64,000 nucleotides of DNA from Limnohabitans sp. 2KL-1 (lineage in GTDB: Bacteria > Pseudomonadota > Gammaproteobacteria > Burkholderiales > Burkholderiaceae_C), in contig NZ_NESL01000001.1 of assembly GCF_003063435.1 (NCBI RefSeq), forward strand, positions 899,792 to 963,791, written 5' to 3'. The notes under the pieces were generated by a model, which did no database searches, was not told where the DNA came from, and was given only the letters and a program-made list of their open reading frames with translations. A program made the position numbers and the translations under genes. Shown here one piece after another: positions 18,119-27,793 of the stretch. Positions within the stretch are counted from its first letter, which is position 1, and the number at the start of each line of letters is the position of its first letter.

Positions 18119-19931
18119 AAGGTGAACCCCACACTCAGGTGCAGACGCAGCTTGCGCAGCGACTGGGCATAGGCCAAGTCCATCCGCACGGGGCCGACTG
18201 GACTGCGCCAGCGAGCGCCCACGCCATAGCCGATTTGGGCACGGACTTGACTCATGGCATTGGTCACGGCACCGGCATCGGCAAAGATGGCACTTTCCCA
18301 ATCGGTGCGTTGCTGGTTCCAGACGATGGGGCGCTGCCATTCCACGCTGCCCGACGCCAGGTAACGGCCCGCCACGATGAGTCCGTTGTCTGCTGTCACA
18401 CCGATGCTGTTGGGTGCATACCCGCGCACGCTGTTGTCACCGCCCGTCAAAAACAGTTGGGTGGTGGGCAAGTTGACGGTGTTGCGGCTGACCACGCTGC
18501 CCATTTCTGCCCGCAAGGCCAATCGTCCTGCCGTTTTGCCCAGAGGCATGAATGCCAGACCCCTGACCAGCCAGCGCGCATAAGGTTCGCGATCAGAGCC
18601 CAGTGTCACGCCCGTGCCCACCTCAACCCCCAAGCCCAGTCCCCGGTTGGGAAAAGGCAGGCTGTCAAAGTCGCGCCAGATCCATGCGTAGTTGCCGCTG
18701 ATCGATTCCTTTTGTCCCTGAATGTCACCCATCTGGTTGGCGGAGTCGTATTGGGCGAAATAAGACCTGTCGATGCGTTCCCCAAGTTGGGTGCGTCCGG
18801 CGCGCCAACGTTGGCTGTTGACCTGAAAGCCAACCCGCTTTTCATGGTCGACCTTGAGCGATGTGTTCCAGCGCCAAAGATCGCTGTCGGGCGGGGCCAA
18901 CAAATCAAGGCCAACGCTTTGCAAGTCTCGGTCCAGTGCCACTTTGCTGACGGCTCGCCAATGGAGCCCGGGGATGCTGTGGTGGGTGTGTTCTGCCGTT
19001 ACGCGGGCACCGCTGTCGCTGCGCATGCCCAATCCCAGTACCCATTTTTGCCGCAAGCTTTCCTTCAACTCCACTTTCACCGGTGCGACTTCCCCGCCAG
19101 CTTCCGGGTCAAGGCTGACAAAAACGGAGTCGTAAAAACCACTGACCACCAAGCGTTGCTGTGCCTCGAGCAAGTCGCTTTGTCGATAGAGTTTGCCTGG
19201 GAGCAAGCGGGCCAGGCGTTCGACTTGTTGTGCACCGTACTTGTCAGCCCCCGTGATTTGCACGCTGCCCAGGCGCACGCTGGGGCCTGAGTCCAGTGTC
19301 AGATCCAGATGTACCCGGTTGTTGTCTGTGTCGATGCGCGCCTGGCTGCTGACCAGCCGACCCCAGGGGTAGCGCTCTGAGACCAGTTGGCGCAGGGCCT
19401 GATTTTTGGCCTGGTTCCAGGCTGTCTGGGTGAATGTTTCGCCGGGCGGCAAAGCCCACAGCTGAACGATGTCTTGTTGTTGGGTTTGCGCCATGGGGTT
19501 TTCTGCCACATCGCCTTGCCAATGCCATTGCACCTGGGCAATGCGAGCGGGTGGGCCGGTGCTCACGTCCAGTTGCACCTGGCCCAACGCTCGTCCCTGC
19601 GCAGAGAGGTCATGTGTCCAGCGCAACTGCGGATTGAAAAAGCCCAACGTCGCCAAAAGTTCGCGTGCCTGTGTATCGGCATCACGCAACAGGCGCGACA
19701 ACTCGATTTCATCGAGGTCACTCAGTGCCCGGTAGCGCTGCAGGGCCAAATGCTGCGTCAGAAAGGGTGCGATGGCCGCTTGGTCGGCACGAACCACCAG
19801 CTCGAAGACGGGGGCGTTGGAAATATCTGTGTCAGTGGCCGCCAAGCTTGTGCCACACAGCATGGCGCTCAGTGCCAGCAAGCCACCCGCCATGGCCCAG
19901 CCCCAACGGCGGCGCGGATGGCCAGGGCGGT

Positions 19932-19935
<4 letters not shown>
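18115..19935 (-). CDS. tamA: TamA, Omp85-family outer-membrane component
   Basis: Omp85/BamA-superfamily protein (606 aa). It has a signal peptide (to about AALA), POTRA-type periplasmic domains (about residues 40-270, including RLARLLPGKLYRQSDLLEAQ), then a 16-stranded barrel with the conserved surface-loop motif region (LFLTGGDNSVRGYAPNSIG). The final strand ends in phenylalanine (LHLSVGFTF), the classical outer-membrane insertion signal. ATGA overlap with the VWA gene upstream and TTGA overlap with tamB downstream show translational coupling. Confidence 0.92.
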
Positions 19936-21109
<1,174 letters not shown>

Positions 21110-21116
<7 letters not shown>

Positions 21117-21739
21117 GACCGGGTGTCCTTGGGGCTCGAACGGCTCAATTGAAAGTCCAGATGCGTGCGGACATTGGGCCACTCGCTGGCCATGATGCTG
21201 TACACGCAAGTGTCGCGCAGTGCGCCAACAGACAAAGGATGGGTGTTGATCTGGTGGCTGCGCAAGATGCCATCGAGCTTGGCACCCAGGCGCTCAATGG
21301 CGCGGCGGCTCTGGTGGTTGAAAAAATGCGTGCGCAATTCCACCGCGATGCAGTTCAGGGTGTCGAACGCATGCGCCAGCAGCAGGCGCTTGGCTTCGGT
21401 GTTGAGCGGACCGCGTTGCACGCTTTGGCGGTACCAGGTGGAGCCAATTTCCACGCGCCGGTTGGCGCCGTCGATGTTCATGTAGGTGGTCATGCCCACG
21501 GCCCGGCCCGACGCTGGATCGATCACCGCAAATGGACACATGCTGCCTTTGGCTTGCAAATCCAGTCGGCGCGCAATTTCGGTGGCCATGCCATCGGGGG
21601 TGGGAATGGCGGTGTACCAGAGGTTCCACAGTTCGCCATCGCGCACGGCCTGGACCAGGTCGTCGTGGTGTCCGTGGGCCAGTGGGACCAGGTGCACATG
21701 CTGCCCGGTCAGGTTCACGGGGAGTGCAAACGCTGTCAT
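21110..21739 (-). CDS. GNAT-family N-acetyltransferase (RimJ/RimL type)
   Basis: A 209-residue acetyltransferase of the RimJ/RimL-like GNAT group. Visible features are LVPLAHGHHDDLVQAV at the N-terminus, a central WYRQSVQRGPLNTEAKRLLL containing the acetyl-CoA-binding turn, and FFNHQSRRAIERLGAKLDG near the C-terminus. ATG 21739 overlaps the stop of the small membrane-protein gene (ATGA), and the 3' end overlaps the VWA gene by 7 bp. The substrate is not predictable; these enzymes modify protein N-termini, antibiotics or small molecules. Confidence 0.85.
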
Positions 21740-21969
21740 GGCTTGGGTGCTTTGTCTTTGTTTTGACGCACGCGCCAAAAGCGCGCCAGGTGCAAACCTC
21801 CGCCGCCGCCCAGGCCCACCAGCAAAATCGCGCCAATGCTGGCGTTGTCATAACCCGAGCTGAAAATGTTCCAGCCCAGAAGCTGACCCAGCCAGTAACC
21901 GGTCAGTGCGCCACCCACGAAGCCCACAGCGTCAGAGAGGCCTTCCAGCAGAAGCTTTTTGCCTGACAT
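21736..21969 (-). CDS. Small glycine-rich membrane protein, function unknown
   Basis: A 77-residue protein with two probable transmembrane stretches (residues about 13-30, GFVGGALTGYWLGQLLG, and 45-60, IGAILLVGLGGGGGLHL) and a positively charged tail. It lies 9 bp after the MoxR-type gene and overlaps the acetyltransferase start by 4 bp, so it is part of the operon. I do not recognise a named family. Confidence 0.65.
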   Translation of the reverse strand: MSGKKLLLEGLSDAVGFVGGALTGYWLGQLLGWNIFSSGYDNASIGAILLVGLGGGGGLHLARFWRVRQNKDKAPKP

Positions 21970-21978
21970 GCTGGCCGC

Positions 21979-22821
21979 TCAGCGGTTGCGCTGGTTCATG
22001 AAGACCAGCTTTTCAAACAAGGTCACGTCCTGCTCGTTCTTGAGCAGGGCACCCACCAACGGTGGCACCGCGACCTTTTGGTCCGCACTTTGCAGCGCTT
22101 CCAGTGGGATGTCCTCGGCCACCAGCAATTTCAGCCAGTCGAGCAGTTCGCTGGTCGAGGGCTTTTTCTTCAGGCCGGGCAAGCCGCGCACGTCATAAAA
22201 GGTCTTGAGGGCCAGGGCCAGCAGGTCTTTTTTGAGCGTGGGGAAGTGCACATCCACGATCTGGCGCATGGTGTCCGCTTCAGGGAACTTGATGTAGTGG
22301 AAAAAGCAGCGGCGCAGGAAGGCATCGGGCAGCTCTTTTTCGTTGTTCGAGGTGATGAACACCAATGGGCGGGTCTTGGCCTTGATCAGCTGACGCGTTT
22401 CGTAGCAATAAAACTCCATACGGTCGATCTCGCGCAGCAAGTCGTTCGGGAACTCGATGTCGGCCTTGTCAATTTCATCGATCAGGATCGCCACGGGCGT
22501 CTCGGAGGTGAACGCCTGCCAAAGCACACCTTTGACGATGTAGTTCTCGATGTCTTTGACTTTTTCGTCGCCCAGTTGGCTGTCACGCAGCCGGCTCACC
22601 GCGTCGTACTCGTAAAGACCCTGTTGTGCTTTGGTGGTCGATTTGATGTGCCATTGCAGCAACGGCAAGCCCAAAGACTGGGCCACTTCCTCCGCCAGCA
22701 TGGTTTTGCCGGTGCCGGGCTCGCCCTTGACCAGTAATGGGCGTTTGAGGGTGATGGCGGCGTTCACGGCCAGCATCAGGTCCTGGGTGGCAACGTAATT
22801 TTCAGTACCTTGGAATTTCAT
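21979..22821 (-). CDS. MoxR-family AAA+ ATPase
   Basis: A 280-residue AAA+ ATPase of the MoxR group. Walker A is GEPGTGKT in LLVKGEPGTGKTMLAEEVA, Walker B is ILIDEIDKAD, sensor 1 is VFITSNNEKELPDAFLRRC. ATG 22821 (MKFQGTENYVATQD) is chosen as the family start; earlier in-frame codons read through non-conserved sequence. First gene of the minus-strand operon ending in tamAB. Together with the CoxE-like VWA protein it should form an ATP-driven assembly factor. Confidence 0.9.
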   Translation of the reverse strand: MKFQGTENYVATQDLMLAVNAAITLKRPLLVKGEPGTGKTMLAEEVAQSLGLPLLQWHIKSTTKAQQGLYEYDAVSRLRDSQLGDEKVKDIENYIVKGVLWQAFTSETPVAILIDEIDKADIEFPNDLLREIDRMEFYCYETRQLIKAKTRPLVFITSNNEKELPDAFLRRCFFHYIKFPEADTMRQIVDVHFPTLKKDLLALALKTFYDVRGLPGLKKKPSTSELLDWLKLLVAEDIPLEALQSADQKVAVPPLVGALLKNEQDVTLFEKLVFMNQRNR

Positions 22822-22927
22822 GGTGGGCAGTTCTTTGAAACAGTAAAGCAGCTTGTCAGGATTATGAGGGCCAGCCCGATATAATCCGCAGTTGATTTTT
22901 ATCAATCAAATGGATTGTGTAAGCAAA

Positions 22928-23587
22928 ATGAACAAGCTGTTGACCTCGATGTTTGCCCTGGCTGTCGCCTCTGTGACCGCCATTTCTGTTCAAGCCCAAG
23001 AAGTCAAGGGCGACGCGAAAGCGGCTGAGCAAAAGATTGCCATGTGCATCGGCTGCCACGGCATCAAAGGCTACCAAGCCAGCTTCCCAGAGGTCTATCG
23101 CGTGCCGATGATTTCCGGTCAAAACGCCAAATACATCGCTTCGGCACTCAATGCGTACAAAAAAGGCGAGCGCAAGCACCCCACCATGCGTGGTATTGCC
23201 GACAGTCTGAGCGACCAGGACATTGCGGATGTGGCGGCTTATTACGAACAGCACGGCAAGACCGAGGCCGTGGCCACAACCCCCAAGACACCTGACGCCA
23301 AAGTCGCAGCCTTGTTGCAAAAAGGGGCTTGCATCTCCTGCCACGGCGACAACTTCTCCAAGCCTGTGGACCCCAGCTATCCCAAGATCGCAGGCCAGCA
23401 CAAGGATTTCCTGTTTGTTGCGCTGAAGTCTTACAAAGTGGAAAACCAATCCACTTGGGGGCGTAACAACGGTGTCATGGGGGGTATCGCCAAGCAGTTT
23501 TCGAATGCCGAATTGAAGGCTTTGGCCAATTACATCGGCTCGCTAGATGGCGACATGAAAGTGGTGCCACAGTCGAAATTCCGCTGA
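22928..23587 (+). CDS. Cytochrome c4 (dihaem)
   Basis: Periplasmic dihaem electron carrier of the cytochrome c4 family (219 aa), made of two similar class I domains. Sec signal to about AQA (residue 23). Haem motifs are CIGCH (40-44) and CISCH (135-139), with axial methionines likely in HPTMRGIADSLSDQD and NGVMGGIAKQFSNAE. It is transcribed away from the MoxR operon, with a 106-bp shared intergenic region, and ends in a strong terminator. It probably delivers electrons to a terminal oxidase. Confidence 0.93.
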   Translation: MNKLLTSMFALAVASVTAISVQAQEVKGDAKAAEQKIAMCIGCHGIKGYQASFPEVYRVPMISGQNAKYIASALNAYKKGERKHPTMRGIADSLSDQDIADVAAYYEQHGKTEAVATTPKTPDAKVAALLQKGACISCHGDNFSKPVDPSYPKIAGQHKDFLFVALKSYKVENQSTWGRNNGVMGGIAKQFSNAELKALANYIGSLDGDMKVVPQSKFR

Positions 23588-23605
23588 TCCACCGATCACC
23601 CTCGA

Positions 23606-23639
23606 CAACAAAAAACCCGCCAAGGCGGGTTTTTTGTTG
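23606..23639 (+). terminator. Intrinsic terminator of the cytochrome c4 gene
   Basis: Hairpin AACCCGCC-AA-GGCGGGTT extended by flanking A- and T-tracts, which also lets it work in the opposite direction for the convergent DUF1841 gene. Among the clearest terminators of the window. Confidence 0.92.
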
Positions 23640-23666
23640 CCTGCACATGCCCGTGGCTGCGGCGTT

Positions 23667-24104
23667 TCAGTCGCGTGTAGCGTTGCGCTGCACGCAGGCG
23701 ATGTAGGCCTCGCCATCGGGCATTCGGCCCGAGCGTTGGCTTTCATGCACCATTCGGCCCAGGCAATCCATGGCCTGGTGGTGCGCATCGTGCAGGGAAT
23801 TGAGTCTGTGGGTCAGCAATTCCACCGCTTGGCGGATGCCGCGGGGCTGGTCGATGCTGCATTGTTCGCTGATGGACAGGTGCATCGAGAGGTGTAAGAA
23901 CGGGTTCTCACGGTTCGGGTCCACTTGGTGCATCTGGGTCAGCGCTGCCTCAACGTCGGCGAGTTCGGCATGGTATTCGGGGTGTTCGTCTATCCACTGG
24001 CTCACCAGCATTTCCATGGGTTCGAGCGTTGCAGTCGTGCGGGCTTTGGCGTAGACACCACAAAAAAAGCGCCGGACATCGGCTTGTGAGGGTTGTATCA
24101 GCAT
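23667..24104 (-). CDS. DUF1841 family protein
   Basis: A 145-residue protein of the DUF1841 family, small cytoplasmic proteins common in beta- and gammaproteobacteria. The conserved core NPFLHLSMHLSISEQ and the following QPRGIRQAVELL are clear. No catalytic motif is assigned. It converges with the cytochrome c4 gene and shares its bidirectional terminator. Its promoter would fall in the repeat-rich interval to the right. Confidence 0.82.
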   Translation of the reverse strand: MLIQPSQADVRRFFCGVYAKARTTATLEPMEMLVSQWIDEHPEYHAELADVEAALTQMHQVDPNRENPFLHLSMHLSISEQCSIDQPRGIRQAVELLTHRLNSLHDAHHQAMDCLGRMVHESQRSGRMPDGEAYIACVQRNATRD

Positions 24105-24181
24105 GGGGTGGATTGTCTCTTATGTGTTTGTGGGCTTGGTTTTGTATTTGGGCTTTGGTGTTGGTGTTGTGGCTTGGGGGA

Positions 24182-24263
24182 GTGAGAGGCCGGGGTGCGG
24201 GGCCGGAGCTCAGAGGCGCTTCGCTTTGCCACATCGCCCCGGCCCCGCACCCCGGCCTCTCAC
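24182..24263. repeat. Large perfect hairpin, copy 1 of a repeat element
   Basis: Two perfectly complementary 25-nt arms, 24182-24206 and 24239-24263 (starting GTGAGAGGCCGGGG), enclose a 32-nt core beginning CTCAGAGGCGCTTCGC. The core recurs in inverted orientation inside a second hairpin at 24362-24445, whose arms have a different sequence. Part of the 503-bp gene-free interval 24105-24607; I see no ORF of known family in it. Confidence 0.8.
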
Positions 24264-24299
24264 GTGGGCGTTTCGCGACGGACGACTACATCGGGGTCC

Positions 24300-24320
24300 A
24301 CCGCCATCGGCGGTGTTTTA
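24300..24320 (+). terminator. Short hairpin with T-run between the two repeat copies
   Basis: CACCGCC (24300-24306) / GGCGGTG (24310-24316) with a 3-nt loop, followed by TTTTA. It has the shape of an intrinsic terminator on the plus strand, though no gene obviously ends here. It may mark a lost gene or shield the thiolase gene downstream. Confidence 0.4.
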
Positions 24321-24361
24321 TGCGGGTGTTAAAACCGTAAGTCGAACCTAGCATCGACCGA

Positions 24362-24445
24362 GCAAGGCGGGACGGCGGCGCTGGTCGGGCGATGTGGCAA
24401 AGCGAAGCGCCTCTGAGCCCGGCCAGCGCCGCCGTCCCGCCTTGC
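24362..24445. repeat. Large perfect hairpin, copy 2 of the repeat element, with a third partial copy
   Basis: Arms of 23 nt, 24362-24384 and 24423-24445 (starting GCAAGGCGGGACGG), are perfectly complementary. The loop contains the same roughly 30-nt core as copy 1, inverted. A third, partial copy follows: 24483-24508 matches 24411-24436 at 24 of 26 positions. Confidence 0.8.
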
Positions 24446-24607
24446 GGACAGACACCAGGCAGTTTGTCACCGAACAGTTGTTCTCTGGGCCCGGCCAGCG
24501 CCTCCGTCAAACCCTTACCCAAGCCCATGAACCACCCCTAAAATGCATAGACGACCTGTCGAGCGTGCAATATAATGCACAAATTCCACCCTCACGAGAC
24601 CAGCCAC

Positions 24608-25810
24608 ATGAACCAAGCCTACATTTGCGACGCCATCCGTACCCCCTTTGGCCGTTACGGCGGCGCTTTGAGCAGCGTGCGTACCGACGACCTGGGCGCT
24701 GTGCCTCTGCGCGCCTTGATGGCCCGCAACCCGAATGTGGACTGGGCTGCCGTGACCGACGTGCTGTACGGCTGCGCCAACCAGGCTGGTGAAGACAACC
24801 GCAACGTGGCCCACATGAGCAGCTTGCTGGCCGGTTTGCCCATCGATGTGCCCGGTGCCACCATCAACCGCTTGTGCGGCTCGGGTTTGGATGCCATCGG
24901 CACTGCTGCCCGTGCTATCAAGGCCGGTGAAGCGGGCTTGATGATTGCTGGCGGTGTCGAAAGCATGAGCCGCGCCCCGTTTGTCATGCCTAAGGCCGAA
25001 AGCGCCTTCAGCCGCGCCAACGCCGTGTACGACACCACCATTGGCTGGCGCTTTGTCAACAAGCTGATGAAAGCCCAGTACGGCGTGGACTCGATGCCCG
25101 AGACCGCCGAGAACGTGGCCACCGACTACAAGATCGAACGTGAAGCACAGGATTTGATGGCCTACAACAGCCAGCTGCGCGCTGTGGCCGCGATCAAGGC
25201 CGGTCACCTGGCCCGTGAAATTGTGGGCGTGAGCATTCCCCAGAAAAAGGGTGACGCTGTTCTGGTGGACACCGACGAACACCCGCGTGAAACCAGCCTG
25301 GAAGCGCTGGCCAAGCTCAAAGGTGTGGTGCGCCCGGACGGTACCGTGACCGCAGGCAATGCCTCGGGCGTGAACGACGGTGCTTGCGCCTTGCTCTTGG
25401 CCGACGAAGCTACCGCCGCTAAAAACGGCTTGACCCCCAAAGCCCGCATCGTGGGCATGGCCACCGCCGGTGTGGCCCCGCGCATCATGGGCATTGGCCC
25501 CGCGCCTGCCACCCTCAAGGTGTTGGCCCAGACTGGCCTGACCATTGACCACATGGACGTGATCGAGTTGAACGAAGCCTTTGCTGCGCAAGGCCTGGCC
25601 GTGATGCGCATGTTGGGCTTGAAGGATGACGATGCCCGCGTCAACGCCTGGGGCGGCGCGATTGCCTTGGGTCACCCGCTGGGTGCCTCGGGTGCCCGCT
25701 TGGCCACCACGGCCATCAACCGCCTGCAGCAAACGGCTGGCCGTTATGCGCTGTGCACCATGTGCATTGGTGTGGGCCAGGGCATTGCGCTGATCATCGA
25801 GCGCGTTTGA
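24608..25810 (+). CDS. pcaF: 3-oxoadipyl-CoA thiolase-like acetyl-CoA acyltransferase
   Basis: Thiolase of 400 aa closest in character to PcaF/PaaJ beta-ketoadipyl-CoA thiolase, which cleaves 3-oxoadipyl-CoA to succinyl-CoA and acetyl-CoA in aromatic catabolism. Nucleophilic cysteine in NRLCGSGLDAIGTAAR, His in ELNEAFAAQ, second Cys/His set in GGAIALGHPLGASGARL and CTMCIGVGQG near the end. The start MNQAYICDAIRTPFGRYGG is family-typical. No other ketoadipate gene is present, so the physiological role could instead be a general beta-ketothiolase. A REP-like element and a terminator follow. Confidence 0.8.
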   Translation: MNQAYICDAIRTPFGRYGGALSSVRTDDLGAVPLRALMARNPNVDWAAVTDVLYGCANQAGEDNRNVAHMSSLLAGLPIDVPGATINRLCGSGLDAIGTAARAIKAGEAGLMIAGGVESMSRAPFVMPKAESAFSRANAVYDTTIGWRFVNKLMKAQYGVDSMPETAENVATDYKIEREAQDLMAYNSQLRAVAAIKAGHLAREIVGVSIPQKKGDAVLVDTDEHPRETSLEALAKLKGVVRPDGTVTAGNASGVNDGACALLLADEATAAKNGLTPKARIVGMATAGVAPRIMGIGPAPATLKVLAQTGLTIDHMDVIELNEAFAAQGLAVMRMLGLKDDDARVNAWGGAIALGHPLGASGARLATTAINRLQQTAGRYALCTMCIGVGQGIALIIERV

Positions 25811-25816
25811 GGCATG

Positions 25817-25842
25817 GACCCCGGATCAAGTCCGGGGTGACA
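25817..25842. repeat. REP-like palindromic element (single copy)
   Basis: A 26-bp imperfect palindrome, GACCCCGGATCAAG...GGGGTGACA, starting 6 bp after the thiolase stop. The same element, with one compensatory change per arm, occurs twice at 46665-46726. Confidence 0.75.
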
Positions 25843-26227
25843 ATTCTGGCCACCAGCCCCTTCGGGGGCTTTTTTGCGCCTGCTCGAGTTCTTCGGCACT
25901 GACTTCGATTTCCAAGCGCAGCAGCGCCGCGCCCATGGCTTTGCCCAGGTTATCGAGGCGCAAGTTGCGTGCACCGCCGCCTTGCAAAGCGCCGTGCAGC
26001 ACGAACTTCAGGGCCAGTATGTGGGGCAAACGCCAGGCGTCCACCTGGCCCGGAAGCCAAGGCGCAAAGTGCGCCTGCACCTTCGCGGCAGTGACCTCGC
26101 GCTCCAGGAGGCGATAGCCTGCTTCGTTCCAGGCGAACACGCCAAAGTCCACCCAGTCAGCCTTGTCGCCACTGCGGGCGTGAGCGATGCGGGCCAGGGG
26201 AATCTTCACAAGAGCGGCGTTATTCAT
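25826..26227 (-). CDS. AtuA C-terminal-like small protein
   Basis: A 133-residue protein matching the separate C-terminal domain of AtuA-type proteins (LARIAHARSGDKADWVDFGV at the N-terminus, LALKFVLHGALQGGGARNLR in the middle). In Pseudomonas AtuA this domain is, as I recall, fused to the DUF1446 domain; here it is an independent gene whose ATG overlaps the stop of the DUF1446 gene (ATGA). The two very likely form one functional protein complex. Its last codons run into the REP-like element and the terminator of the opposite thiolase gene. Confidence 0.75.
   Translation of the reverse strand: MNNAALVKIPLARIAHARSGDKADWVDFGVFAWNEAGYRLLEREVTAAKVQAHFAPWLPGQVDAWRLPHILALKFVLHGALQGGGARNLRLDNLGKAMGAALLRLEIEVSAEELEQAQKSPRRGWWPELSPRT
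25855..25875 (+). terminator. Intrinsic terminator after the thiolase gene
   Basis: AGCCCC (25855-25860) TTCG GGGGCT (25865-25870) followed by a T-run; a UUCG tetraloop makes it very stable. It overlaps the 3' coding end of the convergent AtuA-C gene. Confidence 0.85.
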
Positions 26228-27615
26228 GCGTTGGGCTCCAGCATTTCCAGGCGGGCCTGTACCCGGTGGCGTGGGATCAGGGTGGGCCAGATGCCCAGCA
26301 ATTCGCTGGCGCTGTTCATGCCCTGAAAACCGCAGGTGTAAGCCGGGCCACTCAAAGCCATCCAGGGGAACAATCGGCCAAAGCCATCGGCAACGGCTTT
26401 GGAGGGCGTGCGCAGCACCATGCGCACCCAGATCTCGGCGCGTTCGTTCAACTCGGCCGCAGGCGGCAAAGGTGCCAGCGGGCCGTGTGCCGAGTTCAGT
26501 CCGGGGTATTCCACAAACAGCTCGTCAAAAGGCATTTGGCGTTCTTGCAATTGGCTGCGGATCATGCTTTTTGCCGCCTGCAGCTTGTCCCACGCATCGG
26601 GCCAGGAAAAGCCCCAGCTGACCTCGGCCTTGAACCCTTCCTTGAAGCCTGCAACCACCTTGAGCTGATCGGTGGGCGCGCGGCCTTGGGCACCGGTCAA
26701 ACGCACGCGGTGCTGTCCTTCGTCGTGCAGTTGGATCTGGCCCATGTCCAGCACCACATCGGGCGAAAAATAGGCGTGCGGGTTGTGCACTTCGTACAGC
26801 AGTTGCTGGCGCACGGTGTCAAAGTTGACCAGACCACCTGTGTCCGGGGCTTTGGTGATGTAGGCCGTGCCGTCGGGCCAGACCTCGGCAATGGGGTAGC
26901 CGATGTGCGCCAAGTCAGGGATATTTTGCCAACTGCCTTGGCTGCCAAAATTGCCGCCGCTGCCCTGGCCTGAACATTCCAGCAAATGCCCCACCGTCAG
27001 GCCTTGTGCCAGGCGGTGGAAGTCTTCGGGTGTGCTCGCATCGGCGAGCTTCCAGCCCAATGCGTGCACCAGCGGCCCCAGAAACAGCGCCGCATCGGCC
27101 ACGCGCCCGGTGATCACGATGTCGGCCCCCTGGTCCAGTGCATCCACGATGGGCTGTGCGCCCAGGTACGCGTTGCCAAACACCAGGCGCTCGCGCACGC
27201 CGGCCACGTCGGCACCGTTCATCATGTGGTCAAAACGTGCTGCAGGGTCTTGCAGCAGGTGCAGCACGTCATCGCCACTCACCACCGCGATGCGCGGGTG
27301 CCAGCCTGCAGCGGCCAAAGCCTTGCGCACCGCCTGCGCTGCACCCATCGGGTTCAGACCGCCCGCGTTGCAAACAAAGCGCACGCCACGCGGCTGCATC
27401 AAAGGCCACAGGCGCAGCAGCATGGGCACCACATCACGGGCATAGCCCAAAGCGGGATCGCGCTGGCGGTCTTTTTGCAAGATGGCGAGCGTCAACTCGG
27501 CCAGGTGGTCGCTGGCGATGAATTGCACTTGGCCGCGCTCGATGCTGGCAGCGACAGGCTCCCAGTTGTCCCCGTAAAACCCGAGCCCGGAACCGATGCG
27601 AATGGCATGTGTCAT
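26224..27615 (-). CDS. atuA: AtuA-family (DUF1446) acyclic terpene utilisation protein
   Basis: A 463-residue DUF1446 protein. AtuA is required for citronellol/geraniol (acyclic terpene) growth in Pseudomonas, but its biochemical role is not settled. Typical features are the start THAIRIGSGLGFYGDNWEP, FVCNAGGLNPMGAAQAVR, DIVITGRVADAALFLGP and GHLLECSGQGSGGNFG. ATG 27615 was chosen because the conserved sequence begins there; upstream in-frame codons are non-conserved. Divergent from the Liv transporter operon across about 180 bp. Its presence links the acyl-CoA genes 10 kb downstream to an atu-like pathway. Confidence 0.82.
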   Translation of the reverse strand: MTHAIRIGSGLGFYGDNWEPVAASIERGQVQFIASDHLAELTLAILQKDRQRDPALGYARDVVPMLLRLWPLMQPRGVRFVCNAGGLNPMGAAQAVRKALAAAGWHPRIAVVSGDDVLHLLQDPAARFDHMMNGADVAGVRERLVFGNAYLGAQPIVDALDQGADIVITGRVADAALFLGPLVHALGWKLADASTPEDFHRLAQGLTVGHLLECSGQGSGGNFGSQGSWQNIPDLAHIGYPIAEVWPDGTAYITKAPDTGGLVNFDTVRQQLLYEVHNPHAYFSPDVVLDMGQIQLHDEGQHRVRLTGAQGRAPTDQLKVVAGFKEGFKAEVSWGFSWPDAWDKLQAAKSMIRSQLQERQMPFDELFVEYPGLNSAHGPLAPLPPAAELNERAEIWVRMVLRTPSKAVADGFGRLFPWMALSGPAYTCGFQGMNSASELLGIWPTLIPRHRVQARLEMLEPNA

Positions 27616-27793
27616 GAAGGGATATTGAAGCCTTGTGTGTGACTTCGGATGGGGGACAACCCCTAGGGAAAGTCTCGTGTAGGACATGCACAATCGCACG
27701 GTCGTTCGCAAATGCTTTTTAGATGGGGGGCCCTGGACATGGCGACCCGCTGGCGAACAGAGGCAAGACAGAAAAAACAAAAAGGAGACAGGC

